Shown: positions 41,771 to 53,081 of the stretch, piece by piece | How the letters are laid out: each line of letters starts with the position of its first letter | Position numbering within the stretch: the stretch's first letter is position 1 | Assembly (NCBI GenBank): GCA_009829735.1 | Contig: CM020620.1 | Span: forward strand, 6,156,593 to 6,220,592 | Length of the DNA stretch: 64,000 nucleotides | Direction of reading: 5' to 3' | Origin: Pyropia yezoensis | Taxonomy: Eukaryota > Rhodophyta > Bangiophyceae > Bangiales > Bangiaceae | Notes under the pieces: model-generated | Database searches by the model: none | What the model was told of the DNA's origin: nothing | Seen by the model: the letters and a program-made list of their open reading frames with translations, nothing else | Program-made: the position numbers and the translations under genes

Positions 41771-42413
41771 GATGGGCATGCACACCGACTGTGGCGAGTC
41801 GGGGGCTGCCCAGTACACCTTCCCCAATCGTGGGTAGATAGCTTCCACGTGCTGGTTGATGAATCGTGTGCCAAGTATGGCCGGCACAGCCATGCTTGCC
41901 ACGACGTGGAACGTCGAGATCATCTTGACGTTGCCGGTGTCGACGATGATGTTGATAGCCGTGATGACCGGAAGTGGGTTGCCATTGGCATCCACTACGT
42001 TAGGTGTCCTTCGTTCCTTCGTAGCGTACGAAGGCCAGTCTTTGGGCAGGGCATCAACCCGAATGAGGTTAAGGCCTGCGCCGGTGTCGAGCGTCGGGTG
42101 CATGGCACGCATGTGCTCTGGGGCGGGTCCCAGGCACAGTGGCACGGTGTAGTGCCGGTAGGCCGCGTTGAGGATGGAGGTTGAGCGCTTGGTCGGGTCA
42201 CGGGAAGGTTTGCCGGGGTCACGGGGTCGGTCGGCTGCTCCGGGCTTGGGCGGCCGACCCCCTAGTTTTCCTGGTTCTGCTCCTGTGGGTTGACTTGCTC
42301 GTCGACCATTGCGTCGACGACCGCGTTGACGCGGCCTGCGTCGCGATCTTGACGCCGCGGGCGCCGGGGCTCGGGGCACTCCGCTAGGAAGTGACCGAAG
42401 TTGTGGCAGTTGT
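41690..42413 (-). CDS. Ty3/gypsy aspartic protease region (5' end in gap)
   Basis: This frame enters from the N gap and stops at 41690. After an Arg/Pro-rich linker it shows the retropepsin active site HPTLDTGAGLNLIR. It continues with NVVDANGNPLPVITAINIIV and the flap/C-terminal part FHVVASMAVPAILGTRFI. It overlaps the RT frame by about 80 nt and lies one phase away; RT is reached by a -1 shift. It is also one phase away from the Gag remnant. Confidence 0.85.
42262..42413 (-). CDS. gag: Gag C-terminal fragment with zinc knuckle (partial)
   Basis: The frame read out of the gap gives NCHNFGHFLAECPEPRR. This is the second to fourth ligands of a CCHC knuckle (C-x3-GH-x4-C, with the first Cys in the gap), followed by a basic tail. 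It stops at 42262. Protease lies in the -1 frame over the same DNA. Confidence 0.7.
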
Positions 42414-42913
42414 NNNNNNNNNNNNNNNNNNNNNNNNNNNNNNNNNNNNNNNNNNNNNNNNNNNNNNNNNNNNNNNNNNNNNNNNNNNNNNNNNNNNNNN
42501 NNNNNNNNNNNNNNNNNNNNNNNNNNNNNNNNNNNNNNNNNNNNNNNNNNNNNNNNNNNNNNNNNNNNNNNNNNNNNNNNNNNNNNNNNNNNNNNNNNNN
42601 NNNNNNNNNNNNNNNNNNNNNNNNNNNNNNNNNNNNNNNNNNNNNNNNNNNNNNNNNNNNNNNNNNNNNNNNNNNNNNNNNNNNNNNNNNNNNNNNNNNN
42701 NNNNNNNNNNNNNNNNNNNNNNNNNNNNNNNNNNNNNNNNNNNNNNNNNNNNNNNNNNNNNNNNNNNNNNNNNNNNNNNNNNNNNNNNNNNNNNNNNNNN
42801 NNNNNNNNNNNNNNNNNNNNNNNNNNNNNNNNNNNNNNNNNNNNNNNNNNNNNNNNNNNNNNNNNNNNNNNNNNNNNNNNNNNNNNNNNNNNNNNNNNNN
42901 NNNNNNNNNNNNN
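42414..42913. other. Assembly gap (500 N)
   Basis: Exactly 500 Ns, a conventional size for a gap of unknown length. The flanks do not belong together: retroelement Gag on the left, G-run DNA on the right. Several kilobases (gag, primer site, 5' LTR) may be missing. Confidence 1.
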
Positions 42914-44243
42914 CCCCCCCCGCCGGGCACTCGGGGTTGGCGCCCCCGCGGCCGCGTGGCGCCGTTGCCGTGCGGCTCGCGCGGCCGCCACGCGTCGGCG
43001 GCGCCGTTGCCGCCGGCCAGTGGGGCGGCGGGGCGGTCACGCGCCGGGGGGGGGGGGGGGGGGGAGGGGGAAAGTGTGGGGAGGGGGGGGGGGGGAGGGG
43101 GGGAATTGTGGCGAGGGGGGGTGGGGGGGGGGGGGCGGGCGGGCGGACGGGGTGGTGTTGGTGGGCGGGGGGCACGGGGGGGGGGGAAGGGGGGGGGGGA
43201 GGTTGGGTGGGAAGGAGGCGCGCGCGCAGTGCGGCGGATGCTGGCTGGTTGCAGTTGGGTGGTGGGAGGGAGGGAGGAGGTGGGCTGGGGGGGGGGGGGG
43301 GAGGAGGTTGGCTGGGGTGGGCTGGTGCAGAGAGGAGAGGGTCACGGTGGGGGTGGAGGGAGGGGAGGGGTGGGGGGCGGGCGGGCGGGGGGCGCCGCTG
43401 CGCGGTTCCCACGGGTGACTGCGTTGGGAGCGAGGTAAGGCAGGGGGGGGGTGGTGGCGGGGTGGGGATGGGGGCTTTGGTTTTGGAGTTGGTTGCAAAA
43501 AGGTTGGTGTCTGGGAAGGGGGGGAAGGGGGGGGGAAGGGGGGGAGGGGGGAAGGGGGAGGACGGGGGGGTGCGTAGGTGGGTGGGTATCTAGGAGGGGA
43601 TGGAGAGGAAAATGGCGGGAGAGGGGTGGTGGGGGGGGGGGTGGTGGTGGTGGTGGGGGTGGTGGTGGGGTGGTGGGGGTGGTGGTGGTGGTGGTGGTGG
43701 TTGTTGTGGGGTGGCGAGGGGGGGCTGGAAGACGGTGGGGGGGGGGGGCGTGCCCGTTCCGACGTGGACCCCCCCCTTGCCGCTAGGCCCATTGCCCCAC
43801 TTTTTGGCCCCCCCTCTTGATTACAGTCGCCCTGGCGGCATGGCCGGCCGCCACTGGGGTGCATCGCGGCGGCAACGCTTTTGGTGGGGCGGCGCGGCCT
43901 GAGGGGCGGGGGGGAGGGGGAAGGGGGGGGACACCTGGTCGGCGGGTCCCCCCCCAATCCTCGGTGGGGGTGAGGGTGGGGGGGGGAACGCCCGGGGAGC
44001 CGCCGCATCGTCGGGGCCCGACACGGAGAAGCGCCGCCGCTGATCTGGGGGTCTTGGGCGGGTTGGGGGGGGGGGGTGACCACGGGCGTCGGCTTTGGCA
44101 CCCGCGCCAAGGTGGTGGGGGAGGGGAGACCGCGCGGGCCTCGATCCCACCCGACGCGGTTGGGACCGAAAACTTGGGAGCGCACGAAGGATAGGAACGG
44201 AGTCCTCAACGTGCATGTACTGTACTGTACTGTCCTCGACAAG
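42914..44243. other. G-run/GGT-repeat DNA, no gene
   Basis: The plus strand is G-rich, with GGT microsatellites at about 43630-43700 and many G-quadruplex-capable runs. Long open frames on both strands are compositional. The motif TGTACTGTACTGTAC occurs at about 44216-44231, resembling the palindromes near 10780. Confidence 0.7.
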
Positions 44244-45583
44244 TATCCGTCTGAAACCAGTTGTTCACAACTCGCATTTGAGAAGAGGCTGCCATGCTGC
44301 TCTCTTCTCGAAAAAAAATATGAGCAGACTGAGGAGCTCCTCATGAGTTCAGCCGTCTTGTCTGTTTCTCAAGGCGATGGCTGGTTCTTTAGAAAAAAAA
44401 GGTACCCTCCTTTGGGGGGGGGCACCAGTTGTTCACAACTCGCTTTTCATATGCGCATGGCATCCAGGAGGCCCCCTTACAGCTACGTCCGGAAAAACTT
44501 GATCTAATTTTTCTACTTGTCCCGCTCTGGTGCGTCTGACCAATGAGAGCGCGGAGAGCTGATCCAGCGTTGTCCCGTTCGCGTCCCGTGTCGCCGTCTC
44601 GCCGGGCAGCCGGGCGCACCCTCCCCTCCTCTGGCACTGTTGCGCGTCCCTCCGCGCCCCCCCCCACCTTCGACAGCGCTCGCTGGGAGGAATGGCCTCA
44701 CATGGAGCTTAATGCCTGCTCCACTGGTAGTATTTTTCTTTTCTCGCCACTTAGGGCCCTGGAAGAGGTGCTTTCTCCTCAATCAACGGGCATGAGGAGC
44801 ATCTCCCTCGGCCCACACTGACGCTAATAATCCCGTCTGGAGAGGGCTATCCGCGCTTGGGAGGATAAGAAAACAAGCCCCTGCACAGCAGGAGGGGGGG
44901 TGCCCATTAGGTGCCCCAGCACATTCCTTCAGGAGAGGTTCGAGGGCGGTGGCGGCGGGGGGGGGGGGGGGAGTCGGGAGGGCAAGGGGAAGATCCTGGA
45001 GCCGCTGCTAGCCTGCGCAAGCACCTTGATGGTTCCTCAACTGCCAGCACCAGCTTGCAGGCTCGATGGGCTTCTTGCTCGGTTCTTTCCAATGTGCTAT
45101 AGCGCAACGAAGCCGAGTACGGGGGGGGTGGGGGGATGGGAGGCAAGTTGAGGCGAGCGAGACGCATGGAGGCCCCGGCTGTGCAGGAACAACCTGGCAA
45201 ACAATCAGCCAGATGAACGATGCAGGGCTGTAATTAGAAACGAGTTGACCTCTGGGAGCTCGAGCTGATTTTTCGCAATCGGCTACAACTCGGTCATCAG
45301 TGCCCCTCTCTTTCTATTCTTTACACCGTTGAGAAGCCTCTGAGCTGGTGCCCTCTCTTTCTATTCTTTACACCGTTGAGGAGCCTCTGAGCTGGTGCAT
45401 CCAGCCATGTGACTCACTGGCAGGTGTTCGTACGGGGTCATTTTTATTTTTGAGTCGCTTTGCGGCTGGAGCCGGTTTCTCCGGCCCTCAAAAATGGCAT
45501 TTCATGTATAAACACTGGAAATCCCACAACAGCAATGTGTGAACAACTGGTGCCACTTGTGAACAACTGGTGTCAGACGGATA
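44244..45583. mobile_element. Inverted-repeat element, about 1.34 kb, non-coding
   Basis: The left end TATCCGTCTGAAACCAGTTG and the right end, read inverted from 45583, TATCCGTCTGACACCAGTTG, are near-identical and continue TTCACAA. The core ACCAGTTGTTCACAA/C is present twice per side, directly at 44256 and 44424 and inverted at about 45539 and 45559. No transposase frame is seen inside, so it looks like a non-autonomous TIR element. Confidence 0.65.
45304..45397. repeat. 47-bp tandem duplication
   Basis: CCCTCTCTTTCTATTCTTTA starts at 45304 and again at 45351. The two units differ by about one base (GAGAAGCC versus GAGGAGCC). Confidence 0.9.
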
Positions 45584-46293
45584 TATGAGAAGGGGCACGC
45601 GTGGCCAGTCTCGTGTGACTTTGAGCAAGATTTCTTTGTGTCTCGACGGGATCACGCCCATCCCCGCAGGCCACGCCCCAGCAACCCCCGCCCCAACCCC
45701 CCACCCAGCCACTGCCAGCAGCAGAGCCGACGGATGGGGTTTTCCTCCCCACAGCTGCTGGCAGCTGGCCAGGACCAGCGCACGCAACGTCAGCGCGTCG
45801 GCGGTGACGGCCACCGCCAGCGCCCCAATCAGATGCCGACTTGGCGGCCTGCAGAGGGGGGGAGGGGGGCGCACGCCCAATCACCTGCGCCATCGGGGGG
45901 GGCGTCGCCTCTCTTTCCACACAGCCGGTGCCCCCCCTTTGGGACCCCCCCCGTATCTGGCTTGTACACCGCGCCCCAGGGGGCCAGGGCCCCGCGCAGG
46001 CACCCCCCCCCCCCGCGGTCCACCATTGCCGTGGTGGGGCGAGACGGCTCCCCCGGAGCAGCCGCCACGCTAACCTACGGATCGGCGCGCACGTCGCTGT
46101 CCCGGGTCGAGTCGGGGCCACTATCCTCTACCGCGCGCCCTTACCACAAGACCCACGCTCCTGCAGGCCACTGTCCCCCTCTCTGCCTGCCCTGCCTGCC
46201 TCCCTGACCTGCCTGCCTGCCGCCGCCAGCCCCCACACCCCACCCCCTTCCCGCCCTCCCTGTGCCGCCGCCAACGCCGCCACGACCGCCGCG
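45584..46293. other. Upstream region of the isocitrate dehydrogenase gene
   Basis: C-rich DNA with short CCTGCCTGCC repeats near 46190-46220 just before the ATG. No gene or TATA box is recognised. Confidence 0.4.
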
Positions 46294-49080
46294 ATGCAGG
46301 CGCTGCGCGCTGCCATTGCCGGCGGGCGCGTCGTCGGCTTTACGCCCAGCGGCGTGCTGCCCGTGGGGCTCCGGGCCGCCGCCGCGTCGCCGCTGGCGGG
46401 GCGGCTGTCGTCGGCGTCATTGACGTCGTCGCCCGCGGGGGGGGGGGGGCGGGGGGGGGGCGCCTCCCCCGCCGCCGCTCCCGGCCTTCGCGCGATGGCC
46501 ACTGCCGCTGCGTCCCGCATCCCCGTCGATGGTCAGATTGTCGACATGAATGGGTGCGTATGGGGGGGGGGGGGGGGGGCGGGGGGGGCACCGTTGCCTC
46601 GCTTGAGGGCTGTGCCTTGGGTGGAAGGGATGGTGTGGGCGGACGGAACTGCAGGCGTGCTGTGTCGGATTGGGGACTTGTTGGCGGTGGGCTGCCATGG
46701 GTTGTTCCCCGACTGACCTTTCCGCTTCCCCTATGGGATGACCTACCTGTGGTGGTGTTTCATTGTCTTTGTCTGTCTGCCACTCTTCTTTTACTGGGAT
46801 AGGGATGAGATGACCCGCCACATCTGGTTTTTGATCCGCGAGAAGCTGGTCTTCCCGCACGTCGCCGTCGAGTCCAACCTGCGCGAGTTCGACCTGGGCC
46901 TCCCCAACCGTGACGCCACAGACGACCAGGTCACCCTCGACGCGGCAGCCGCCATTCTCGAGTGCAATGTCGGGGTACGTGATACCGCCACTTCATGTTG
47001 AGCTGGCTGTGGGGCATGCGCTCGTCTAGGGTGACAGGGCGCGCTGTCAGCAGGCTGTCTGCACACTCTGGCTGGGCATGGGACCGCGCACTTAGGCAGT
47101 CGGGTCGAACTACAACCGCCGCTGGCCTCGTACGCGTGGACTCAGTAGTCGCTTGATGGGCTCTCTTCTGACTGACCCACCTGCTGCTTGGACCTGGGCC
47201 GTTTTTTGTCCTCTCGGCGTCTCCTGCTGTGCGTTCTGTGCATTGCCTCCCCCTTTCCTCCATGTTCAGGTCAAGTGCGCTACTATCACCCCTGATGCAG
47301 GGCGGGTCACCGAGTTTGGGCTGAAAAAGATGTACCGGTCGCCCAATGGCCAAATCCGGGGCATCCTCAATGGGACCGTCTTTAGGGAGCCCATCCTGTG
47401 CTCGAACGTCCCGCGCATTATCCCCGGGTGGAAGGCCCCGATCATTGTCGGCCGCCACGCCTATGCCGACCAGTACGCGTGCCAGGATATGCTCACGCCC
47501 ACCTGTGGCGGGAAGCTGACGATGCGGTTTGAGCCAGCCGACGGCGGGGACGCGGTCGAGCGGACGGTGTTCGAGTTTGGGCAGGGGCAGTCGGGCATTG
47601 CGCTCACCATGTACAACACGGACGACAGTATCCGCGGCTTTGCCCGGTCTTCCTTCCTGTACGCCCAGTCTCGCGGCATGCCCCTGTACCTGGCTACGAA
47701 GAATACGATCCTCAAGGTTTATGACGGCCGCTTTGCTGACATCTTTGCAGAAGTGGGCAAGGAATTTCCCGATGTGGCGTACGAAATGCGCCTCATTGAT
47801 GATATGGTTGCGCAGATGGGTACGTTGTGGTGAGCGCTGGGCAGCCTGGTATCGTGGCCTATTGAGGCACCGTGGTGCTCGGGTGCTTGGGATCTTGCCA
47901 TCTTCGTGTGTGCACACGAGGTGTCGGATCATGTTCTAACGCTCTCGCTCTTTGTGGATGTGCTTTGGTGGAGTTGTCGTTGCTGATTCTTGTGGTCTTT
48001 TGTCCCCAGTCAAGAATGACGGCGGCTACGTGCTGGCTCTGAAGAACTATGATGGTGACGGTACGTTGAGTGTGAGCTGGGTCGAAGTCCTTTCTCATCT
48101 GGGGCGCCCTCGCGTATTGGTCGCTTGGGCGTCCAGGAGGCGGCACTTTTGTCTTGAACCATCAAGCAGCGAAGGCACATCTGGAACTCACGCAATGCCC
48201 TGCCCTGTCTGTACTCTATTTTCCTTTTTCGGCCTGGATTTCGGTTCCACCACGCAGTGCAATCGGACATTGTGGCTCAGGGCTACGGCTCTTTGGGTCT
48301 TATGACGTCGGTCTTGCTGCATCCCGACGGCAAGACGTTCTGCTCTGAGGCTGCCCACGGGACAGGTATGCTGCCCTGCTCTACCGTTTTTCATTTTTTT
48401 CCCCACTCACCTGGTGTCGTTTTCTGTTCATGGGAGCGTGTTGTCGGAGGTACTAACTCTCGCTGACTTGCCGTGCGTGGTTGTATGCTGGCGTGGTCGC
48501 TCACGCTTCACAGTTACTCGTCACTGGCGCAAGCACCAAGCTGGTGAGCCGACCAGCACAAACTCCATTGCGTAAGTTCTGCCGCGTTGCTGTTCGTCTG
48601 GGGTTGATTTGTCTTTATTTTGCGGGCTTCTTCTGACGGGCGTTGTTCAAGTCATCTTGGGGAGGGCGGAGTAATCGTGGACGACACACGGATGTCGTAC
48701 TTCACCTGTCCCGGGTGCTGGGTAGCGCTGACACATCATCATCTTTTGTGCCTTTGCGTGCTGTACTGGTTGGCTTGGGCTCTGCATGTGCGGTGGCATT
48801 TCATGTCCTCTTGCCTGCCTTGCCCTTCCACAGGTCGATCTTTGCGTGGTCCCGCGCTCTCTCCCACCGCGGCCGTCTCGACGGCAACGAAGCGCTCGTC
48901 AACTTTGGTACGGCGTTGGAGGCGGCCACGATTGGCACCGTGGAGAGCGGCGTGATGACCAAGGACCTCGCCATTTGCGTCCACGGTTCCCCTGCGGCAG
49001 CCACGGAAGACACTTATGTCACAACGGAGGGCTTCATCGATGCAGTCGCCACCAAGCTGTCAAAGTCGCTGGGGAAGTGA
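46294..49080 (+). CDS. IDH: NADP-dependent isocitrate dehydrogenase, seven exons
   Basis: Oxidises isocitrate to 2-oxoglutarate with NADP reduction. Exons with matching phases: 46294-46553, 46803-46974, 47270-47819, 48010-48060, 48258-48365, 48514-48571, 48834-49080. All introns are GT-AG, 148-295 bp. The joined CDS is 1446 nt (481 codons plus stop). Family blocks run in order: [124 protein letters not shown]. This is the eukaryotic NADP-IDH type. About 80 N-terminal residues, Ala/Gly/Arg-rich and starting [16 protein letters not shown], precede the enzyme and look like a mitochondrial or plastid transit peptide. The C-terminus SKSLGK lacks a peroxisomal SKL. It is the only clearly intron-rich host gene in the window. 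Confidence 0.95.
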
Positions 49081-49478
49081 CTTGCGTCACTGGTCTGCTC
49101 AAGTAGGAGTTTTTTTTGAAGATGTCTGTGCTCGGTGTGCGTGAGTGTTCATACGAAAGCGCTTGTAGGTCAGCACTTTTGGGAACAGAACACATAGCTG
49201 AGGCGACGCAGTTTCTAGTTTAAGAGACAGAGTAGAGGTACACACAGAATGTCGCAATGCAGCGCAAGAGAATAAGCAAAAGGTCAGGTCAAGCTAAGAC
49301 GTAAACTGAACTCAGCTCGTTGCATCCATCCGAGTCCTACTGTACAAGAAGAACGAAAACCACACAACATCCTCAAGCTTGACTACGCCTTGTGGATAGT
49401 GCCACTCACCACGCGAATAAAAAAAAAGGAATGTTACGCCAAGGGGGGGTCATCGCCAAAGCTGATAGCAGCCCACCA
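49081..49478. other. Gap between convergent genes
   Basis: AT-richer 3' flank shared by IDH (plus) and the hydrolase (minus). No ORF or structured element is recognised. Confidence 0.5.
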
Positions 49479-51092
49479 TCATATCTGCATGTCTCGCCCA
49501 TACGGCTCGTTCCGAGACTGCGACCATGACCGTGACCGTGACCGCGCATGAGTACGCGCAGACTCCGAGGCAGGCCCCCTCCACGACTCCATCGTCCCTG
49601 CACTGTCCACCGCCATAGAGACTGCGCCATCAGCCGACAGCACTGTAGAGCTCTCCTCCGATTCCACCTCAGGCGCAGGGCGAAAGGCGGCGATGGCCTC
49701 ACAGAAGCCCCCTGGTTCTTCAAAAAAGGGACAATGGTCCGCTCCCTTGACCACGTGCAGGCTCACACGGTACTTCAGCCGCAGCATCACCGAGTGCAGC
49801 GTGTGCACGTCCTCGACTGGCATGCTGCTGTCCGTCTCCCCACAGACAATCTGGATGTCAATGGGGAGGGCGCCCTTGGCGCCCCGCTTCTCGAGTTCGC
49901 CCACCAATGGGCGCGTCACGACGCCCACCCGTCGCACGGCCGGCCGCTCCCGGCCACTCCGGCCCCGCACCATCCGCCGCTCCCGGTGAATGCGCACCAT
50001 TGGCCGCACCGCCGCGTCACCCGAAGCGGGAACCTGGGTGGCCAGCTGCCACGTCAGGTCCCGAGTCGGCTCGTATGACGACTCGAGTGGATACTTCCAC
50101 CGGTAAAAAGAGAGGCCCAGCAGCCCCCCGCGGCGGGCCACAATGGACGGGGGCAGGGAAAAGTAGATCGCACGACCGAGCGCCAGGCGGGAGGTGATGG
50201 CCGCGGGAGACACCAGGACCATCTTGGTGACCCGACCCGGCGGGAGCGCGAAAGCGAGCTCCAATGCGAGGTAGGCGCCGAGGGAATGGGCCATGAGCCC
50301 AAACCCAGACGTTATGCCCAGTTCCGCCAACGCCTGCAGGGTGGGCGTTAAGAAAAAGTCCAGGCTGTCCTCGGTGGTGCGGCCGCGAAAGACTGGCCGT
50401 GCGGAGCGCCCCCAGCCAGGCAGGTCAAGCGCGTAGACGCACCAGCCCTGGGCGACAAGGTCATCAAAATTGAGATGAAAGAACGCTGCAGACATGGAGT
50501 GCCCGTGCAGCAAGAGCAGCGGGGGGTTGGAGCGGTCGCCCACAATCACAACGTGCAAGTCGCCCACGCAGGTGGGCACAAACACGTGTTCATAGGGACT
50601 GCGCACCGAAGAACTCAGCAGCCGCTCCTCTGACCGCCGCACCTGCTCTCTAGGGGAGGGGGTGATGAAGGACAGGACCAGACGCTGGGCTTCCCAAAAG
50701 AGCAGCACCTCCGCGCCCAGCGACAGCACCGCCTTGGCCACCGCCACCAGCGGGTGCATGGCCGCCTTTACCTGTGAGCGCCTGACAGGGGGGGGGTACA
50801 CGGGAACAAAGGTGCCACTTCCTGCGTCGGCCGCAGGGGGGGGCGCGGCACTCGGCGCTGCAAGTGCGGGCAGGGAGTCCCCGCCAAGCCACGCAGCGCG
50901 GCGGGACCCGACGGCAAGCGGCGACGTCAAGGACGACAGGGGCAGGGCACGCGAGCAGCGGGGTTGGCTAGACAGGGCGCGAGGACCACGTGCCGCCTGC
51001 CCGCCCCCGCAGACACAAGCCGCCCGGGACGGCAGCGGCAGCCGGTAGGCAGGGGCCGACGGGGTGTAGGCCAACCAACAGCGGCGGGTCAT
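49479..51092 (-). CDS. Alpha/beta-hydrolase, ABHD5/CGI-58-like
   Basis: Probably a lipid acyl-hydrolase or acyltransferase of the ABHD4/5 group. The 537-residue product starts at the ATG at 51092 (the frame extends upstream only by non-ATG codons). About 110 N-terminal residues are Ser/Arg/Pro-rich, suggesting organelle targeting. A hydrophobic segment at about 115-145 (LVAVAKAVLSLGAEVLLFWE) may sit in a membrane. The hydrolase fold follows: oxyanion LLLLHGHS (about 193-199), NFDDLVAQGWCVYALDLPGW and GRSARP, nucleophile elbow MAHSLGAY with Ser270, acid candidate GETDSSMP (Asp421), and catalytic His453 in GADHCPFFEE. Ser, unlike the Asn of animal ABHD5, keeps hydrolase activity possible, as in plant CGI-58. 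The C-terminal Arg/Ser tail (HARSRSRSWSQSRN) is unusual. Confidence 0.85.
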   Translation of the reverse strand: MTRRCWLAYTPSAPAYRLPLPSRAACVCGGGQAARGPRALSSQPRCSRALPLSSLTSPLAVGSRRAAWLGGDSLPALAAPSAAPPPAADAGSGTFVPVYPPPVRRSQVKAAMHPLVAVAKAVLSLGAEVLLFWEAQRLVLSFITPSPREQVRRSEERLLSSSVRSPYEHVFVPTCVGDLHVVIVGDRSNPPLLLLHGHSMSAAFFHLNFDDLVAQGWCVYALDLPGWGRSARPVFRGRTTEDSLDFFLTPTLQALAELGITSGFGLMAHSLGAYLALELAFALPPGRVTKMVLVSPAAITSRLALGRAIYFSLPPSIVARRGGLLGLSFYRWKYPLESSYEPTRDLTWQLATQVPASGDAAVRPMVRIHRERRMVRGRSGRERPAVRRVGVVTRPLVGELEKRGAKGALPIDIQIVCGETDSSMPVEDVHTLHSVMLRLKYRVSLHVVKGADHCPFFEEPGGFCEAIAAFRPAPEVESEESSTVLSADGAVSMAVDSAGTMESWRGPASESARTHARSRSRSWSQSRNEPYGRDMQI

Positions 51093-51946
51093 TCCCCCAC
51101 GCGGGAAGCCTCCGTTGGACACGCCCAGCGCACCAGAGGGTGTCGAGAGGACGACAAACGGCGCTTGCCGCCCTCGCACGCCGACGACGACTCGCCCACG
51201 GCTGGCCCACGCCGGACGCAAACGCGACGGAAGCGTCCCCGCTCCCAGGGCACTGCGCCAACAATAGGGGCGCCAGTCTCAACAGAGTGTGCTGGACTGT
51301 GACCTCTCGGCAAGATGATAGGTCAACGGCGCTCACGGACACGGACGAGAGGGCGAGTGCTCACGTAGGGGAGGGGGGGCGTCGACGTACGCCAGACTTG
51401 GGCCCCGAGGGTCTCTTCGTCGCCACGACACGGCGGGGGCGCCGCTTGCAAGCTCACTCCGCGGCACGGCTTCCAGCAGCCGCAGGTCCGTCACGGTGTG
51501 GCGAGTGGCCGGAATGTTCGGGTGCCGCGAATCGAGTCGAGATTCGGCCGACCCATTGGCGTGGGCTTATGCAAACGGGCGGAAAGAAACGTCGCGGGAG
51601 GCCGCCGCGGCGGGACGGGTGACACTCCCGCGCGCTGGTGGGCGCTGGCGCATGTGGCAAAGACCCACCAGTTGCCGCTGCGGATGGTGGGGTCGGAGAG
51701 TCAGATCCTGGCAGCCTGGAGTTGGCGCCAAGCAGCGCTGGCGCGTGCTGGTTGGCTGCAAGACTAACTTGCAGACATCAATGCTGACAGTAGTTGGTAT
51801 AGCAGCATTATCATTGTTTTGAGTTAACCAGATTGTCGTTCAGTGGAAGTCGTTTACGTAGTTTGCATTAAGTAACGATCGTTCTAGATAACCAGCATCA
51901 AGGTACATACAACGCCAGAACGATCAGTAAACTGCAATAATGCATT
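51093..51946. other. No gene recognised
   Basis: Contains the hydrolase promoter side. TAACGATCGTT at about 51873-51883 also appears near 27028. AT content rises toward the TIR element at 51947. Confidence 0.4.
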
Positions 51947-52480
51947 TATGGTCCGTTGCAGAAAAAAGATACATCGAGGTTTTTCTCTGCTCGGGCCCGG
52001 GCAGGACATCGGCCGTGACGGGGTCCACGGCCGCTATGCTGACAGAAGGATCATAGAGGTCCTTGCGAACTAATGAGGTCCTTGGGTCTCCTGGTTTGTG
52101 TACCGCTCTGAGGGACACCCTGAGTGGACCAGATGCTGACGAACCTGAAATGGGGCCTTTCTTTTCGCATTGATTTGCACTGCTCGGGGGCTGATTCGGG
52201 CCCATGTGCTAACTGAGGCTTGGAAGGGGGGTAGTCGAGATAGGGGAGCTTCGCGGGGAGAGCTGGAGGGCACTTTTTTCAGATTCTTTTTTCGCTCGCG
52301 AGACCTCGTGTATAAAATGGTCTCGCGAGAGGAAATAGTTCCAACCAATGCGCTCGTGTGATTGGTCGATGAGCAAGACTGGTGCTCATGCGTTAATCAT
52401 GCTTCGAGACCGTTAGCGTGCGCCCCGACGGTCCCCGATGAGGAAGCGGAGAGCGCCTCTCTCGCCTTCTGGTTCCCTCT

Positions 52481-52612
52481 CATCGTCCTGCCCCTCCCGC
52501 CAGCCAGTGCCAAGCAACCCCCTCTCATCGTCCTGCCCCTCCCGCCAGCCAGTGCCAAGCAACCCCCTCCATCGTCCTGCCCCTCCCGCCAGCCAGTGCC
52601 AAGCAACCCCTT
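52481..52612. repeat. 45-bp tandem repeat, three units
   Basis: CATCGTCCTGCCCCTCCCGC begins at 52481, 52526 and 52570 (periods 45 and 44 bp), each followed by CAGCCAGTGCCAAGCAACCC. Confidence 0.9.
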
Positions 52613-53081
52613 CCACCCTTTCCTCCCGCCTGGCACGACAGGTCCATTGTTGGCGACTTAGGTGGTGCCAGCCTCGGTGCATCCAACGTGGCTCGGGGGA
52701 TGGGGGGACGGGGTAACCAGGGAGAAGGTGCCGCCAGCCTCAACGTTAGATGAGCTGTGGTGGGTGTGCCAGGGTGAGGAAAACGCACCCCAGGCGTGTG
52801 GGCGAGGCGGGGGGAGGGGGATGATAATGGGAGGCAGACGGGAGGGAAAAAAAAAAAAAGCGGAACGCGACGGTCTGCATGGCTCTTGTGGTCTAGGGCC
52901 GGGGCGCAAAAGAAAATAGGGAAAAGAAGCGCCTGTTCTCTTTTGCGCGGGGGTGCGAGAGAGGGGGTAGTCTGCATGCATTGTGCGTTGCTCCGCCGCG
53001 CCCCACACTCCCGCCACCGATTTCCTGCACGAGACATTCTGGGATACCTTGCCTGGCTATGACATCGTCGACAAGGCACCC

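Larger units (their letters stand above)
34741..42413 (-). mobile_element. Ty3/gypsy chromovirus, incomplete (right end in gap)
   Basis: On the minus strand the order is Gag zinc-knuckle end, protease, RT, RNase H, integrase, chromodomain, extra C-terminal domain. A 942-codon ORF runs in the opposite direction at its 3' side. The 5' LTR and most of gag fall in or beyond the N gap. The left limit is unknown: it is at least 37725 and possibly about 33-34.3 kb if the antisense ORF and a 3' LTR belong to it. Both large ORFs are uninterrupted, so the copy is likely young. Confidence 0.75.

Noticed and set aside
43037..44344. 435-codon Pro-rich minus-strand frame
   Set aside because: A compositional artefact of G-run DNA; only its first about 60 residues are not low complexity and they match nothing.
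51093..51221. Upstream start for the hydrolase
   Set aside because: The extension begins at TTG with no ATG until 51092.
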